Shown: positions 9,315 through 18,449, counted from the first letter of the stretch. The stretch: DNA of 64,000 nt from Desulfosarcina widdelii (GCF_009688965.1 NZ_AP021875.1:5704001-5768000), one strand, 5' to 3'. Made by a program: numbers and translations. The notes: a model not told the origin generated them from the letters alone.

Positions 9315-10432
9315 TTAACCCGGCAAATAAATACTCCAAATTAGATTTAAACTGTGCTATGTAGTTCCCTATGGAAAAAATCGATGCACGAAAGCTTAGC
9401 ACAGAGGCCCAGCAGCAACTCCGGAATCAGGCGATAAGACTTAAAAAAGCCGGAAGAACGTACAAGGAAATTGCCGAGATTACCGGGGTTCATGGAACGA
9501 CCGCCTGCAAATGCTACCAAGCCTATCTTAGAGGCGGCAAGCCAGCTGTGACGATCAAAAAACGCGGCCGCCCAAAGGGAAGCTGCCGTACACTGACACA
9601 AGAGCAAGAAAAAGAACTGCAAAAAGCAATACGGGACAAATGCCCGGATCAATTGAAGCTTGCTTTTGCACTGTGGACCCGCATCGCGGTTCAACAGCTC
9701 ATCAAGCAGTTGTGGTCCATGGACATGCCAATTCGGACCGTCGGCGAGTACTTGAATAGATGGGGTTTTACGCCTCAAAAGCCTTTGAAAAAAGCTTACC
9801 AACAAAATTCCAAGGCTGTTAAAGCCTGGCTGGATAATGAATATCCGGAAATTGCCGAGCGAGCAAAAAAAGAAGGCGCGGAAATTCATTGGGGCGATGA
9901 GACCGGGTTGTGTAACGATAGCTACCATGGGCGAAGTTATGCTCCCCGTGGAGAGACTCCCGAAATCAAGCTTCATCCACGATGCGAACGAGTCAATCTG
10001 ATTTCTTCGATCACCAATCAGGGAAAAGTACGCTTCATGGTTTATAAAAACAAAATGAATTCCCAAACGATGATCAAGTTTATGGATCGGCTGATTAAAG
10101 GTGCCGACAAGAAGATCTTCCTGATTGTTGACAACCTGAAGGTCCATCACAGCTACATCGTTAGAGACTGGTTGAAAGAACATGAAGGCGAGATTGAGAT
10201 TTTCTTTTTGCCCTCCTATTCGCCGGAGTTGAATCCCGATGAATACCTGAACTGTGATCTGAAAGCGGGCGTTCATTCAGGAATACCTGCAAGAACGAAA
10301 AATCAGTTAACGAAAAAAGCAATTTCGCACTTGAGAAAGCTCCAAAAACTGCCTGGACGGGTTAGCAAATACTTCAAGCATCCAAAGATCGCTTATGCTG
10401 CATAATATTTATCTATTTAATTGCCGGGTTAA
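9315..10432 (+). mobile_element. IS630-family insertion sequence
   Basis: Inverted repeats TTAACCCGGCAA (9315-9326) and its complement (10421-10432) bound the transposase gene, and each is flanked by TA (9313-9314 and 10433-10434), the dinucleotide target that IS630/Tc1 elements duplicate. Confidence 0.85.
9371..10405 (+). CDS. IS630-family transposase
   Basis: 344 residues. The N-terminal helix-turn-helix region (YKEIAEITGVHGTTACKCYQAY) is followed by a winged-helix-like part and a DDE catalytic core: IHWGDETGL (first Asp), FLIVDNLKVHH (second Asp) and LPSYSPELNPDEYLN (Glu). The frame is intact between matching inverted repeats, so this copy may be active. Confidence 0.93.
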   Translation: MEKIDARKLSTEAQQQLRNQAIRLKKAGRTYKEIAEITGVHGTTACKCYQAYLRGGKPAVTIKKRGRPKGSCRTLTQEQEKELQKAIRDKCPDQLKLAFALWTRIAVQQLIKQLWSMDMPIRTVGEYLNRWGFTPQKPLKKAYQQNSKAVKAWLDNEYPEIAERAKKEGAEIHWGDETGLCNDSYHGRSYAPRGETPEIKLHPRCERVNLISSITNQGKVRFMVYKNKMNSQTMIKFMDRLIKGADKKIFLIVDNLKVHHSYIVRDWLKEHEGEIEIFFLPSYSPELNPDEYLNCDLKAGVHSGIPARTKNQLTKKAISHLRKLQKLPGRVSKYFKHPKIAYAA

Positions 10433-10563
10433 TAGTAGACTAAGCGTTTAGGGAAAGGCACAAAGACACCGGTTTGCTTAAAACTATTCAATGTTACGGC
10501 CTGGTAGAATACGCATAAGCAGAAATGACTCAAAAAATAAAATGAGAGACAATGGAGGTGTTT

Positions 10564-11220
10564 ATGAAGAAGAAAGTGGGAGTTTTGTTGTCTGGTTGCG
10601 GCGTATTCGATGGATCTGAAATCCATGAAGCGGTTTTGACACTTCTTTTTTTAAATCGGCGGGGAGTCGAAATCGTGTGTATGGCTCCTGATATTACGCA
10701 AATGCACGTGATTAATCACTTAACACAGGAAGAGCTAAAGGAGACGCGCAACGTATTGGCTGAATCTGCCCGAATTGCTCGGGGGGAGATAAAGAGCCTG
10801 AGCGATGTGAATAGCAGCGATCTGGATGCGTTGATCATACCCGGCGGATTCGGGGCTGCCAAGAATTTAAGTGAATTCGCGTTTAAAGGACCTGAGGGTT
10901 CTGTAAACCCCGATGTTAAACGGTTGCTTGATGAGATGTTATCCGATGGAAAACCTATTGGTGCTCTTTGTATTGCGCCGGCCACCGTTGGGATGGCCTT
11001 GAAAGATCGGCATCCGAAGCTAACGGTAGGCATTCATGAGGAGACGATACAGGCATTGGAATCAATGGGGGTGAAGCATGAAATTTGTTCGGTAGCTGAG
11101 GTTGCCGTTGACGAAAAGAACCGTATCGTGACAACTCCGGCCTATATGATTGGACCCGAGATAAAAGATGTCGCTCAAGGAATAGAAAAACTTGTTGACA
11201 AAATTATTTCGTTGATGTAG
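10564..11220 (+). CDS. elbB: ElbB-type isoprenoid biosynthesis glyoxalase (DJ-1/PfpI superfamily)
   Basis: 218 residues, nearly the E. coli ElbB length. Start at 10564 is preferred over an in-frame ATG at 10552 because GGAGGT lies between the two at ribosome-binding distance. Signatures: KKVGVLLSGCGVFDGSEIHE at the N-terminus, ALIIPGGFGAAKNLS with the family's conserved loop, and GALCIAPA with the nucleophile cysteine of the DJ-1/PfpI fold. ElbB has been reported to have glyoxalase activity and was linked to early isoprenoid synthesis. It stands alone here between an IS630 and an IS remnant. Confidence 0.88.
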   Translation: MKKKVGVLLSGCGVFDGSEIHEAVLTLLFLNRRGVEIVCMAPDITQMHVINHLTQEELKETRNVLAESARIARGEIKSLSDVNSSDLDALIIPGGFGAAKNLSEFAFKGPEGSVNPDVKRLLDEMLSDGKPIGALCIAPATVGMALKDRHPKLTVGIHEETIQALESMGVKHEICSVAEVAVDEKNRIVTTPAYMIGPEIKDVAQGIEKLVDKIISLM

Positions 11221-11244
11221 ACTATAATAGGATATTATTACCTA

Positions 11245-11600
11245 TCATAAATTTAGGTATTGCTGGCTTAACTCTGCCGTCCTTAAATAAGCACTTACTC
11301 AAATTGAGTAAGGCCGTCAAATGGGGCCGACTCGACGAACTACTCGGAAAAATTTTATTGCTCCGATAGCGGACGTCCCGGTATTGGTATCACTATTGAC
11401 GGTTTCACTCCACTGACTCAAATAAACACAAAATTTCAACGACGAGAGATGTTGTATTAACATAGGTTGAAAACCCCTTACTGGCAATACCTGATTGGAA
11501 TGAAGTACTTCTGGCTTGAACTGCCTATTAACCTGCCTCAAGAAAAGTTGCTCATTGCGATACCGGATAAGAACAGTAACCAATAGAGTTTGTTGAACGA
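11245..11600 (+). pseudogene. Decayed IS5-family transposase N-terminal remnant
   Basis: Broken frames in this otherwise gene-free interval can be aligned with IS5-family transposases: LLKLSKAVKWGRLDELLGK, then after a shift SGRPGIGIT, and finally NPLLAIPDWNE-type sequence that in another frame reads KTPYWQYLIGMKYFW followed by LELPIN. The same blocks occur in order in the truncated copy at 19963-20249 (KLAKVVNWDRMDEVFGQ, NGRPGVSTRL, ENPYWQYLTG). Several stops and frameshifts are present. A 9-bp inverted repeat with one-base centre (CTTACTCAAATTGAGTAAG, 11294-11312) lies inside the remnant and is probably fortuitous. Confidence 0.6.
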
Positions 11601-11742
11601 TAATAGTAGCGCTGCAACCTATTGTAAACATATAAAAATATATAGATATTAGGCAAACGATAACCACGATCAGGACTTGAGTTTTATGGCTTCAAATAAA
11701 TATTGAGGGTTTTCCTATTAGGTATAGAATGGAGGTGATTGT

Positions 11743-12192
11743 ATGATCGATAAAAGCATTCTAAAGCCTATTCGGTTTTTTGAAGAATTGTCTGATCTTA
11801 TGCTTGAGAGCATCTCATCTATTTCAGAATTGAGAATATATAGCAGCAATACATACCTGAATAGAAGGAGAAGGTCAGCAGATTACCTGTACGTTATTCT
11901 AGAAGGTGAAGTGGTTTTGGAAATAGAAAGCCTGACAGGCAATATTGTCCCTATAGAAACGATCGGAGCTGGTGAAGTAATAGGGATCTCATCGCTGATT
12001 GAACCTGAAAAAAGCGAATATCTTAGTGATGCTAAGACACTGGTTCCAACTAAGGCCTTGCGTATCCGGAGTGACCAACTGTTTGTTCTCTTTTATCAGA
12101 ACTTTGAGCTGGGATTTCTGATTATGAAAAAGATCGCCTACATTACCAGACTCAGGTTGACCCAAAGAACGCATCCGATACCAAAAATTTAA
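11743..12192 (+). CDS. Cyclic nucleotide-binding domain protein without DNA-binding domain
   Basis: 149 residues that match a single cNMP-binding (Crp N-terminal-like) beta-roll: FFEELSDLMLESI at the start, then ADYLYVILEGEVVLEIE and IGAGEVIGISSLI, which correspond to the conserved glycine-bearing strands. The phosphate-binding RxxxxA loop is not clear, so ligand binding is uncertain. There is no helix-turn-helix after the fold, so it is not a CRP-type regulator by itself. GGAGGTG sits ahead of the ATG. It is separated from the downstream sensor gene only by an IS4 insertion, so the three genes 11743-15828 may once have formed one signalling operon. Confidence 0.75.
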   Translation: MIDKSILKPIRFFEELSDLMLESISSISELRIYSSNTYLNRRRRSADYLYVILEGEVVLEIESLTGNIVPIETIGAGEVIGISSLIEPEKSEYLSDAKTLVPTKALRIRSDQLFVLFYQNFELGFLIMKKIAYITRLRLTQRTHPIPKI

Positions 12193-12211
12193 AAAATTCA
12201 TGCATTTTGAG

Positions 12212-13518
12212 TCAGTAAAATCCGGTTAGGGAATTGCATGAAATAAATAAAAAATCAGTAGGTTAAACGTAATTTTTTGCTTGACATAGGGTCGCCAATA
12301 TGGGCGGCGATTTTGTATATCCTTTTATATCATGAGGTTATACATGCCGCGCACATTCGACCCTTTCCAGAAACCCAATATCTTGGAGTTTTTCTCCTTT
12401 TTTCAACCAGCGGTTGAGGCAACGTCACGGATGCCAGTTCTTGACTCCAAAGGAAACCGGCCATTGCAGATGACTTTTGAGGAACATCTGCGCGCGCTGG
12501 TTTACTTTCATCTTGAAGAACACCATTCCGCTCGACATCTGCTGCAAGTTCTCGAAGAAGATGATTTTGCACGAAGTGCCATCGCACCGGAAAACGGAAT
12601 CAAAAAGAGCAGCTTCTCAGAGGCCACCAACAGCCGGGGGCTTGAACAGTTCATGTATGTCTATCAAGACCTGCAAGCCCAGGCATCTGCGATTTTACCC
12701 AAGCAAAATCCCGAACTCGGAGATCTGGTGGGTATCGACGGTTCCCTAATCGATGCGACCTTATCCATGCACTGGGCCGACTATCGTAAAAAATCCAAGA
12801 AAGCCAAAGTGCATGTCGGTTTTGACCTGAACCAGGCCATCCCCAGAAAGATTTATCTTACCGATGGCAACGGGGCTGAAAGACCTTTCGTCAGCTTGAT
12901 CCTGTCCGATGGTCAAACCGGCGTGATGGACCGGGGTTACCAAAGCCATAAACGTTTTGACCAATGGCAGCAGGATGGGAAACGGTTCATGTGCCGGATT
13001 AAAGCCGGCACCAAGAAGACGATCATTAAGCAAAACCCCATTGATCCTGATAGCATTGTCTTTTTTGATGCCATTGTTGTTCTGGGCACCACAGAAATCA
13101 ACCAAACCCAAAGCCCGTTGCGCCTGGTTGGTTACGCAGTGGATCGTGTTAAATATTGGATCGCTACGAATCGTTATGATTTGACTGGCGAGCAAATTGC
13201 CGCTGCCTATAAGCTCCGTTGGGATATCGAAAACTTTTTTGCTTGGTGGAAAAGGCATCTGAAAGTGTATCATCTAATCGCCAGAAGTGAGCATGGCTTG
13301 ATGGTGCAAATTCTGGCAGGCCTGATCACCTATTTGTTGCTGGCGATTTATTGTCATCAACACTTTAACGAGCGTGTTTCCATCAAAAGAGTCCGCCAAT
13401 TGCGTATAAAAATCCAAAATGAATTACGCGCTGGCGGTTTTTACAAACCACCTGATTCAAATTTGAAAGAACAAGAACTACAAACCGTTAATGCAAGTAC
13501 TTAACCGGATTTTACTGA
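12212..13518 (+). mobile_element. IS4-family element with 7-bp target duplication
   Basis: Inverted repeats TCAGTAAAATCCGGTTA (12212-12228) and its exact complement (13502-13518) bound the transposase. The direct repeat TTTTGAG lies immediately outside each end (12205-12211 and 13519-13525). The 7-bp duplication and the transposase resemble the ISPepr1-like part of the IS4 family. Confidence 0.88.
12332..13504 (+). CDS. IS4-family transposase
   Basis: 390 residues with the DDE core split across VGIDGSLIDATL (first Asp), GVMDRGYQSHKRF (second Asp, in the usual DRGY) and YKLRWDIENFFAWWKRHL (Glu in the YREK-like block). Start could be the ATG at 12332 or the one at 12344 (MPRTFDPFQ). The copy is intact. 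A decayed relative with the same C-terminus is found at 17331-17480. Confidence 0.92.
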   Translation: MRLYMPRTFDPFQKPNILEFFSFFQPAVEATSRMPVLDSKGNRPLQMTFEEHLRALVYFHLEEHHSARHLLQVLEEDDFARSAIAPENGIKKSSFSEATNSRGLEQFMYVYQDLQAQASAILPKQNPELGDLVGIDGSLIDATLSMHWADYRKKSKKAKVHVGFDLNQAIPRKIYLTDGNGAERPFVSLILSDGQTGVMDRGYQSHKRFDQWQQDGKRFMCRIKAGTKKTIIKQNPIDPDSIVFFDAIVVLGTTEINQTQSPLRLVGYAVDRVKYWIATNRYDLTGEQIAAAYKLRWDIENFFAWWKRHLKVYHLIARSEHGLMVQILAGLITYLLLAIYCHQHFNERVSIKRVRQLRIKIQNELRAGGFYKPPDSNLKEQELQTVNAST

Positions 13519-13562
13519 TTTTGAGTAGTTTTTTATGGGGCTATATCCGGATTGTAGTGATT

Positions 13563-15332
13563 ATGGAAAAAGTTATAAAAAGAAAAAGACTGAAAGTTGA
13601 CCACCTTTTTGAGACAATTGCCTCTCGTGCAATTTCCGGAGATGAGTCGGCTGTAGAATTTATTCTACATGAGATGCTAACCTTGTTGGTGGAGGGAATC
13701 GGAGCCGACATCGGCCAGATAAACCTATTACCAAGAACAGGACCGGTGGAGAAACTCTATATTATAAAAGATCAAAAGCCATGGTTGCGGGAAGGGATGG
13801 GCCTGCATCCGTTCGATCCCCATAGCGGGTTTACAGGCATGGTAATTACATCCGGGAAATCCATTCTTGTCAAGGATATCTGGTCAAAAAACTATGAAGG
13901 CGGCCCGAACCCTTTCTTGCAGATTATCAAGCATATGAATGAGGATTATGTAAAAGAAATAAAAAAAACGGTGGAGAGCATTATTATTATACCGATTAAA
14001 AGAGGTCGTGATACCTTTTGCACAATTGAATTAAGCCGGTACAGAAACAAAGATGCGTATAATCAAGCTGAAAAAGAACTGGCTGATGATTTTGCTCAAA
14101 AATATGGTCCCTTGGTTATTGACTATATTATCGACATAAAAAACAGAATTGCCATTAATACTGCCCATAAAAAATTAGTCAATCTTTCCCGGTTCATTGC
14201 TACAGATACGAAAATTAATTTCAGAGACGCGATAGGCGCTTATCAAAAGCTTTCTTCTGCTGATATCGGTTATGGATTTTTTAAGGCAGGAGGAATGCGC
14301 ACGCCAAATATTCGACTGGTTTCATGGTTCGATGACGAAGTCATGGAAGTGTTCCTTCAGGATTTCGTTCCTTCTTCTGATAGTGTCTTAACAGATTGCA
14401 ACGATATTACATATCCACTGGATGGTAAAAAAAATGATTACCGCTTAAATAGATTTCGAGATAGAATTGCAGCTTTTCCCGGACTGAAAAAAAAGGAGAA
14501 AGATTTTATTATTAGATGCAATGACCATATAAACTCTTATGTAATTTATCCCTTCCACATGCTTAGTCAGGATCTAGGCGCTATCGTTCTTGGATCCAGA
14601 AGACCTAACTTTCAACCCTTCCTTCACCTGCAACCATTTTTAATGTTGTACAATTCTCTGTTTAAATCTTTTTTGTTAAACGAGCGGATGGCCTGTCATC
14701 TTTCCGGTATCAGTCAGCAGATACATAACCCGGGATTTTATTGTTTGGCATCGTTGAAGGGCGCCCTGCTAAAGAAATTTCCTCATGTTTATAGTGACTC
14801 TGAGGTATCTAAAACCCTTAAAGGCCTGGAACTGTTACTCTCCGATCTCCATGAACAAGGGCTGATTCTGAAAAGAAGAAAAAAAAACATTCAGTTAATA
14901 AAATGGCTTAAAGCCTTTATTTGTCAGATAAGGGCGAATAATCCGCATCTGATCATAAATGTAGAAATTGAAAAACCAGACCTGGAAAGCATTAAGGTAG
15001 AAGGATCTTATGAACAGCTTGAAAGTATCTTTGAGAATCTTTTTACCAATAGTATTCGAGCGATAATGGTTCGGCAGGAAGATGATGACAGCGTCATTGG
15101 GGAAATCAATATCAATTTAAAAATAAGGGGACAAACATTCATTGTTTCATTTCAAGATAATGGATTGCCATATAAAACAGTTTCCGGCAGAGGCTGGCCA
15201 CAGATTTTAAGTATTGTGGAAGAACTGGGAGGGAAAGTTCAAAAAAAAGCTGATCCATATATGGTTCAATTGACATTCAATATTAATAAAAAGGGGGGAG
15301 AATCAAATGAGAATAAAAGTATTGTTTTTTGA
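13563..15332 (+). CDS. GAF-domain sensor with C-terminal HATPase-like domain
   Basis: 589 residues from the ATG at 13563; in-frame codons upstream belong to the end of the IS4 element. Residues about 20-210 look like a GAF domain (EGIGADIGQINLLPR, then a sensor loop and SIIIIPIKRG). The middle has no family I can name. The last 130 residues resemble a histidine-kinase ATPase: FENLFTNSIRAI (N box), SFQDNGLP (G1-like) and GRGWPQILSIVEELGG (G2-like). A clear phosphoacceptor histidine box is not visible, so it may not autophosphorylate in the standard way. It overlaps the next gene by 26 bp, which encodes a receiver-like protein and is the likely partner. Confidence 0.7.
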   Translation: MEKVIKRKRLKVDHLFETIASRAISGDESAVEFILHEMLTLLVEGIGADIGQINLLPRTGPVEKLYIIKDQKPWLREGMGLHPFDPHSGFTGMVITSGKSILVKDIWSKNYEGGPNPFLQIIKHMNEDYVKEIKKTVESIIIIPIKRGRDTFCTIELSRYRNKDAYNQAEKELADDFAQKYGPLVIDYIIDIKNRIAINTAHKKLVNLSRFIATDTKINFRDAIGAYQKLSSADIGYGFFKAGGMRTPNIRLVSWFDDEVMEVFLQDFVPSSDSVLTDCNDITYPLDGKKNDYRLNRFRDRIAAFPGLKKKEKDFIIRCNDHINSYVIYPFHMLSQDLGAIVLGSRRPNFQPFLHLQPFLMLYNSLFKSFLLNERMACHLSGISQQIHNPGFYCLASLKGALLKKFPHVYSDSEVSKTLKGLELLLSDLHEQGLILKRRKKNIQLIKWLKAFICQIRANNPHLIINVEIEKPDLESIKVEGSYEQLESIFENLFTNSIRAIMVRQEDDDSVIGEININLKIRGQTFIVSFQDNGLPYKTVSGRGWPQILSIVEELGGKVQKKADPYMVQLTFNINKKGGESNENKSIVF

Positions 15333-15828
15333 CGACATTTTTAGTGATCTTTTCAGAGAGAAGCATTCGGCTGAAGAGGTGGCATGGGACGATAGCTGGA
15401 TAGACTCGATATCTACAGCACTTGATGAGTCAACCCAAAGGATTGGTGTTAATTTCGACATTGTTAAAAGCGGTGAAATCGATGCATGGGAATCGTTAAT
15501 TAAAAATGAGGCTCCGGACATTCTCTTGCTTGATCTTTTTTGGGTAGAGCAGGCACAGCAGAAATACAATGATCGCAATCGTGCAATAGATATCAGTTTG
15601 GATGCCTTGCAGAAAATTCGCAAATCGTTTCCGACGCTACCAGTTGTTTGCTATACAATAAAACCTGATTACGAAACAATGGAAAGAGCGTTTAATTTGG
15701 GCGCCACATTTTTTTTAGAAAAGGTTCCGATTGCAATTCCAGAGGTTCACAGTTCGTTAAAGTATATTTTTATTTATTTGATAAGGCAAATGCAAAAAGA
15801 AAATCTTATATTGGATTCTGATTTTTAA
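15307..15828 (+). CDS. Atypical receiver-domain (response regulator-like) protein
   Basis: 173 residues. The receiver pattern is visible: acidic pair D9-D10 after strand one (VLFFDD), phosphoacceptor D76 (ILLLDLFW), T117 (VVCYTIK) and K139 (FFLEK). Between strand one and strand three there is a longer insertion than usual, and after the fold only a short tail, with no output domain. GGGGGGAG precedes the ATG inside the end of the sensor gene, so the two are translationally coupled. It probably works as a phosphorelay or protein-interaction partner of that sensor. Confidence 0.7.
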   Translation: MRIKVLFFDDIFSDLFREKHSAEEVAWDDSWIDSISTALDESTQRIGVNFDIVKSGEIDAWESLIKNEAPDILLLDLFWVEQAQQKYNDRNRAIDISLDALQKIRKSFPTLPVVCYTIKPDYETMERAFNLGATFFLEKVPIAIPEVHSSLKYIFIYLIRQMQKENLILDSDF

Positions 15829-15833
15829 CTGAA

Positions 15834-15900
15834 AAAGGACTCCTCATCAGAGATGAGTGCAGGCGGTTGACGTTATAAGACAAAAAAGAATGAGTCCTTT
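15834..15900. repeat. Inverted repeats between the receiver gene and the ISL3 transposase
   Basis: AAAGGACTC (15834-15842) is matched by GAGTCCTTT (15892-15900), and a second hairpin CTCATC-AGA-GATGAG lies at 15843-15857. This could be the transcription terminator of the receiver gene or the left end of the ISL3 element; the two cannot be separated here. Confidence 0.4.
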
Positions 15901-15959
15901 CAAGTGATTATGGTTTTTGTTGGCCAAAACATAACCAAATCCGCTTGGAGGAAGAACTC

Positions 15960-17348
15960 ATGCTTATCAAAACTATACTCAAGGAAACGATCCCCTTACA
16001 AGGGTTTAAAATTGATTCAATCACCAAAACCGAAAACACTTTCAACGTCCAACTGATGCCTGATCAACGATATAGGCCGCTTTGCGGGAAATGCCAATCA
16101 CCAGGGCGCTTTCGCGATATCAGGCCACAGAGGCATTTCAAGCATGTACCCCTGTGGAATATCGCTGTTGAACTGGCCTACCATCCACGCCGCGTCACTT
16201 GCAAGCAGTGTGATGGCATTTATGTGGAGCATTTACCCTGGGTTGCTGGTAAACGACGAATGACGACCGCCTATGCCTGCTTTTTAGCCACATGGGCCAG
16301 GTTCTTGCCTTGGAAACAGGTCGCCGAGTTGTTTCATTGCTCTTGGGGAACGGTTTGTTCCGCCGTTCACCACGTCGTTGGCTATGGCATCCAACAAAGA
16401 AACCTATCCGACTTATCCGTCATCGGCATCGATGAAATCTCGCGTAAAAGAGGGCATCATTATCTGACCAACGTCTATGACTTGGAGTCCGGCACTTTGA
16501 TTTGGAGCGCTCCGGGCCGTAGCAAGGAAACCTTGGTTGCCTTTTTCGAACTTCTGGGTGAACAAGGATGTCAACGTTTGAAAGGCATCTGCTGCGATAT
16601 GTGGCGTCCCTATATCGATGTTGTTCATCAGTATGCCCCTCAGGCCGCTCTTGTCTTCGACAAATTCCATATCATCCGCCATCTGATGGATGCCGTGGAC
16701 CAGGTTCGCCGCGATGAAATCCGGGAAAAAGGCAAACCACACAAAGAACTGGTAAAACATACCCGGTATATCTGGCTGAAAAACCCATGGAACCTGACAG
16801 ATCAGCAACAAGGCCGATTGTCGTCACTTGAGAAACTGAATTTGAAAATCAATCGTGCTTACCTGCTTAAAGAAGCCTTTCGACACCTTTGGAGCTATAA
16901 AACCATTGGATGGGCAGCCCGATTCCTGAAAAAATGGTTCTGGTTGGCCACTCATTCCCGACTTAAACCCTTGCGCGATTTTGCCTGGATGCTCAGGCGC
17001 CATGAGCAAGGTCTATTGAACTATTTCAAGCTACGAATCGATAACGGCATGGTTGAAGGTTTAAACAACAAGGCAAAGGTGGTCAGCCACAGGGCTTATG
17101 GCTACAGATCTTCTCATATGTACATTACAGCCTTATATCACTGCTTGGAGACCTTCAAATGCCACAACTTTTGCACCGTTTTGTGTGACGAACCTTTACG
17201 GTACATCCGAGAATGCGGTGAAAACTCAAATTTGGATCGCAATATCTGTTTACGTGTTGGTTGCCATTATCAAGAAGCAGCTCAAGATCGGGTTGAGCCT
17301 CTACACAATTTTACAGCTTTTGAGTTTGACTCAGTAATTTCCGGTTAA
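15960..17348 (+). CDS. ISL3-family transposase, frameshifted near its C-terminus
   Basis: The N-terminus has the paired-cysteine zinc region (CGKCQSPG and CKQCDG) and helix-turn-helix, and the core shows VIGIDEISRKRGHHY, CCDMWRPY and DKFHIIRHLMDAVD, then MVEGLNNKAKVVSHRAYGYR, as in ISL3 transposases. The start at 15960 is preferred over 15945 since GGAGGAAG lies between. Near 17146 the frame leaves the family sequence: one missing G would restore HCLGDLQMPQLLHRFV and a stop at 17186-17188. The final 50 or so residues encoded now are therefore read-through of flanking DNA. Clear terminal repeats were not found. Confidence 0.85.
   Translation: MLIKTILKETIPLQGFKIDSITKTENTFNVQLMPDQRYRPLCGKCQSPGRFRDIRPQRHFKHVPLWNIAVELAYHPRRVTCKQCDGIYVEHLPWVAGKRRMTTAYACFLATWARFLPWKQVAELFHCSWGTVCSAVHHVVGYGIQQRNLSDLSVIGIDEISRKRGHHYLTNVYDLESGTLIWSAPGRSKETLVAFFELLGEQGCQRLKGICCDMWRPYIDVVHQYAPQAALVFDKFHIIRHLMDAVDQVRRDEIREKGKPHKELVKHTRYIWLKNPWNLTDQQQGRLSSLEKLNLKINRAYLLKEAFRHLWSYKTIGWAARFLKKWFWLATHSRLKPLRDFAWMLRRHEQGLLNYFKLRIDNGMVEGLNNKAKVVSHRAYGYRSSHMYITALYHCLETFKCHNFCTVLCDEPLRYIRECGENSNLDRNICLRVGCHYQEAAQDRVEPLHNFTAFEFDSVISG
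17190..17330 (+). pseudogene. C-terminal remnant of a second IS4-type transposase (DUF4372-containing group)
   Basis: In the frame other than the ISL3 read-through, this stretch encodes YGTSENAVKTQIW, then AISVYVLVAIIKKQL and LSLYTILQLLSLT. That is the typical tail of IS4-group transposases (TQIWIAISVYVLVAI...SLYEILQILS). It begins right after the restored ISL3 stop and ends where the next remnant's terminal repeat starts, so it marks an older element broken by both neighbours. Confidence 0.65.
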
Positions 17349-17480
17349 GTTTTTGCACCAACATTTTGTAACTTTTGCTCTTTTTCATATTGCTGGTGCT
17401 CGGCACCCATTGGCCAGCGACGCAGTTCGTTTTCAATCTGGGTGCGCAACTGTCTCACCCGGCGGATTGATACTTTTTCC
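17331..17480 (-). pseudogene. C-terminal remnant of an IS4 element related to that at 12212-13518
   Basis: Read on the minus strand it encodes EKVSIRRVRQLRTQIENELR and ends QKLQNVGAKT-stop, matching the end of the intact IS4 transposase (RVSIKRVRQLRIKIQNELR, LQTVNAST). Its outer edge TCAGTAATTTCCGGTTA (17331-17347) matches that element's terminal repeat at 15 of 17 bases. It is cut off on the other side by the IS110 gene. Confidence 0.75.
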
Positions 17481-18449
17481 TTAGCAGCAACTGTGTTTTA
17501 GCGATTCATCCAGATGCGCATTCCATTCGGTGTTGCTTCTAACCATGGAATTTAGGGTAACAATCATTTTTCGCATACAGGCGGTAATTGCAACTTTAGG
17601 TTTTTTACCGGCATCAACCAATCTCCGATAAAATGTGCGTATTGCAGGGTTACAACGAATGGCTGAAATGGTTGCCATATACAATTGCGATCGAACTGTG
17701 GCACGGCCACCCCAGACCATACGAGGGCCTCGGCGGAACCCGCTGTCCCGATTAAACGGCGCTACGCCAACCAGCGCGGCGATCTCTTTGTTGCTCACAC
17801 TTCCCAACTCTGGGCAACAGGCAATCAATGTGGAGGCGGTGCCGATGCCGATACCAGGCGTCGTTATCAGCAAGGCCGCCGTCTTTTTAAAAATGTGGCT
17901 TTGGTCCAATGTCTTTTTGATTTGGCTGTCCACTGCGTTGAGTCGTTTTTGCAAATAGGTGATGTGGGCCTTGATATCCTTTGAGACGTCTTTGACCAAT
18001 GCTTGCTGGAGTCGGTTTTTCTCCTGAGAAATCATTTTGGTGATTTGACGCCGGCGCGAGATCTGATCAGCGAGATGTTGCCGCGATTCATCTTTGATCG
18101 GACGAACATCCGGTTTTATCGCGGCACCATAACGGGCCAGCATCCGGGCATCGATCGCGTCGGTTTTAGCCAACTGCCCAACTGCTTTGGTGAAATTGCG
18201 CACATGCCGGGGGTTGACAACGACAATGGGCAGATCTCCATGCGCCAGATTCATAGATAGGATGCGTTCCAATCCGCCGGTGGCTTCGGCAACAATCAGC
18301 GTTGGCTGAAGTTTTTGGAACTCTTCGACCAAGGATAAGATGTTGGGTTCATTGTGTTCGATACGGCGCAGGGTGCCATTTTCACCCACGGCAATATCCA
18401 GGTGAGTTTTGCTGATATCAATACCAATAATGAGGTTTTCCCGATTCAT
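17481..18449 (-). CDS. IS110-family transposase (DEDD recombinase)
   Basis: 322 residues. The N-terminal RuvC-like part has IIGIDISKTHLDIAV and later KTDAIDARMLARYG, giving the acidic DEDD residues. The C-terminal part has ITTPGIGIGTASTLIA and the serine-bearing LVGVAPFNRDSGFRRG motif of the IS116/IS110/IS902 family. GGAGG sits 5 bases before the ATG. IS110 elements lack inverted repeats and use a bridge RNA from their non-coding end; the 5' flank 18450-18625 is the place to look for one. Confidence 0.93.
   Translation of the reverse strand: MNRENLIIGIDISKTHLDIAVGENGTLRRIEHNEPNILSLVEEFQKLQPTLIVAEATGGLERILSMNLAHGDLPIVVVNPRHVRNFTKAVGQLAKTDAIDARMLARYGAAIKPDVRPIKDESRQHLADQISRRRQITKMISQEKNRLQQALVKDVSKDIKAHITYLQKRLNAVDSQIKKTLDQSHIFKKTAALLITTPGIGIGTASTLIACCPELGSVSNKEIAALVGVAPFNRDSGFRRGPRMVWGGRATVRSQLYMATISAIRCNPAIRTFYRRLVDAGKKPKVAITACMRKMIVTLNSMVRSNTEWNAHLDESLKHSCC

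Noticed and set aside
9347..10276. Minus-strand open frame of 309 codons
   Set aside because: Antisense to the IS630 transposase; the plus strand holds the DDE motifs and inverted repeats.
11294..11312. 19-bp palindrome CTTACTCAAATTGAGTAAG as a possible operator
   Set aside because: It falls inside aligned codons of the decayed IS5 transposase, so it is probably fortuitous.
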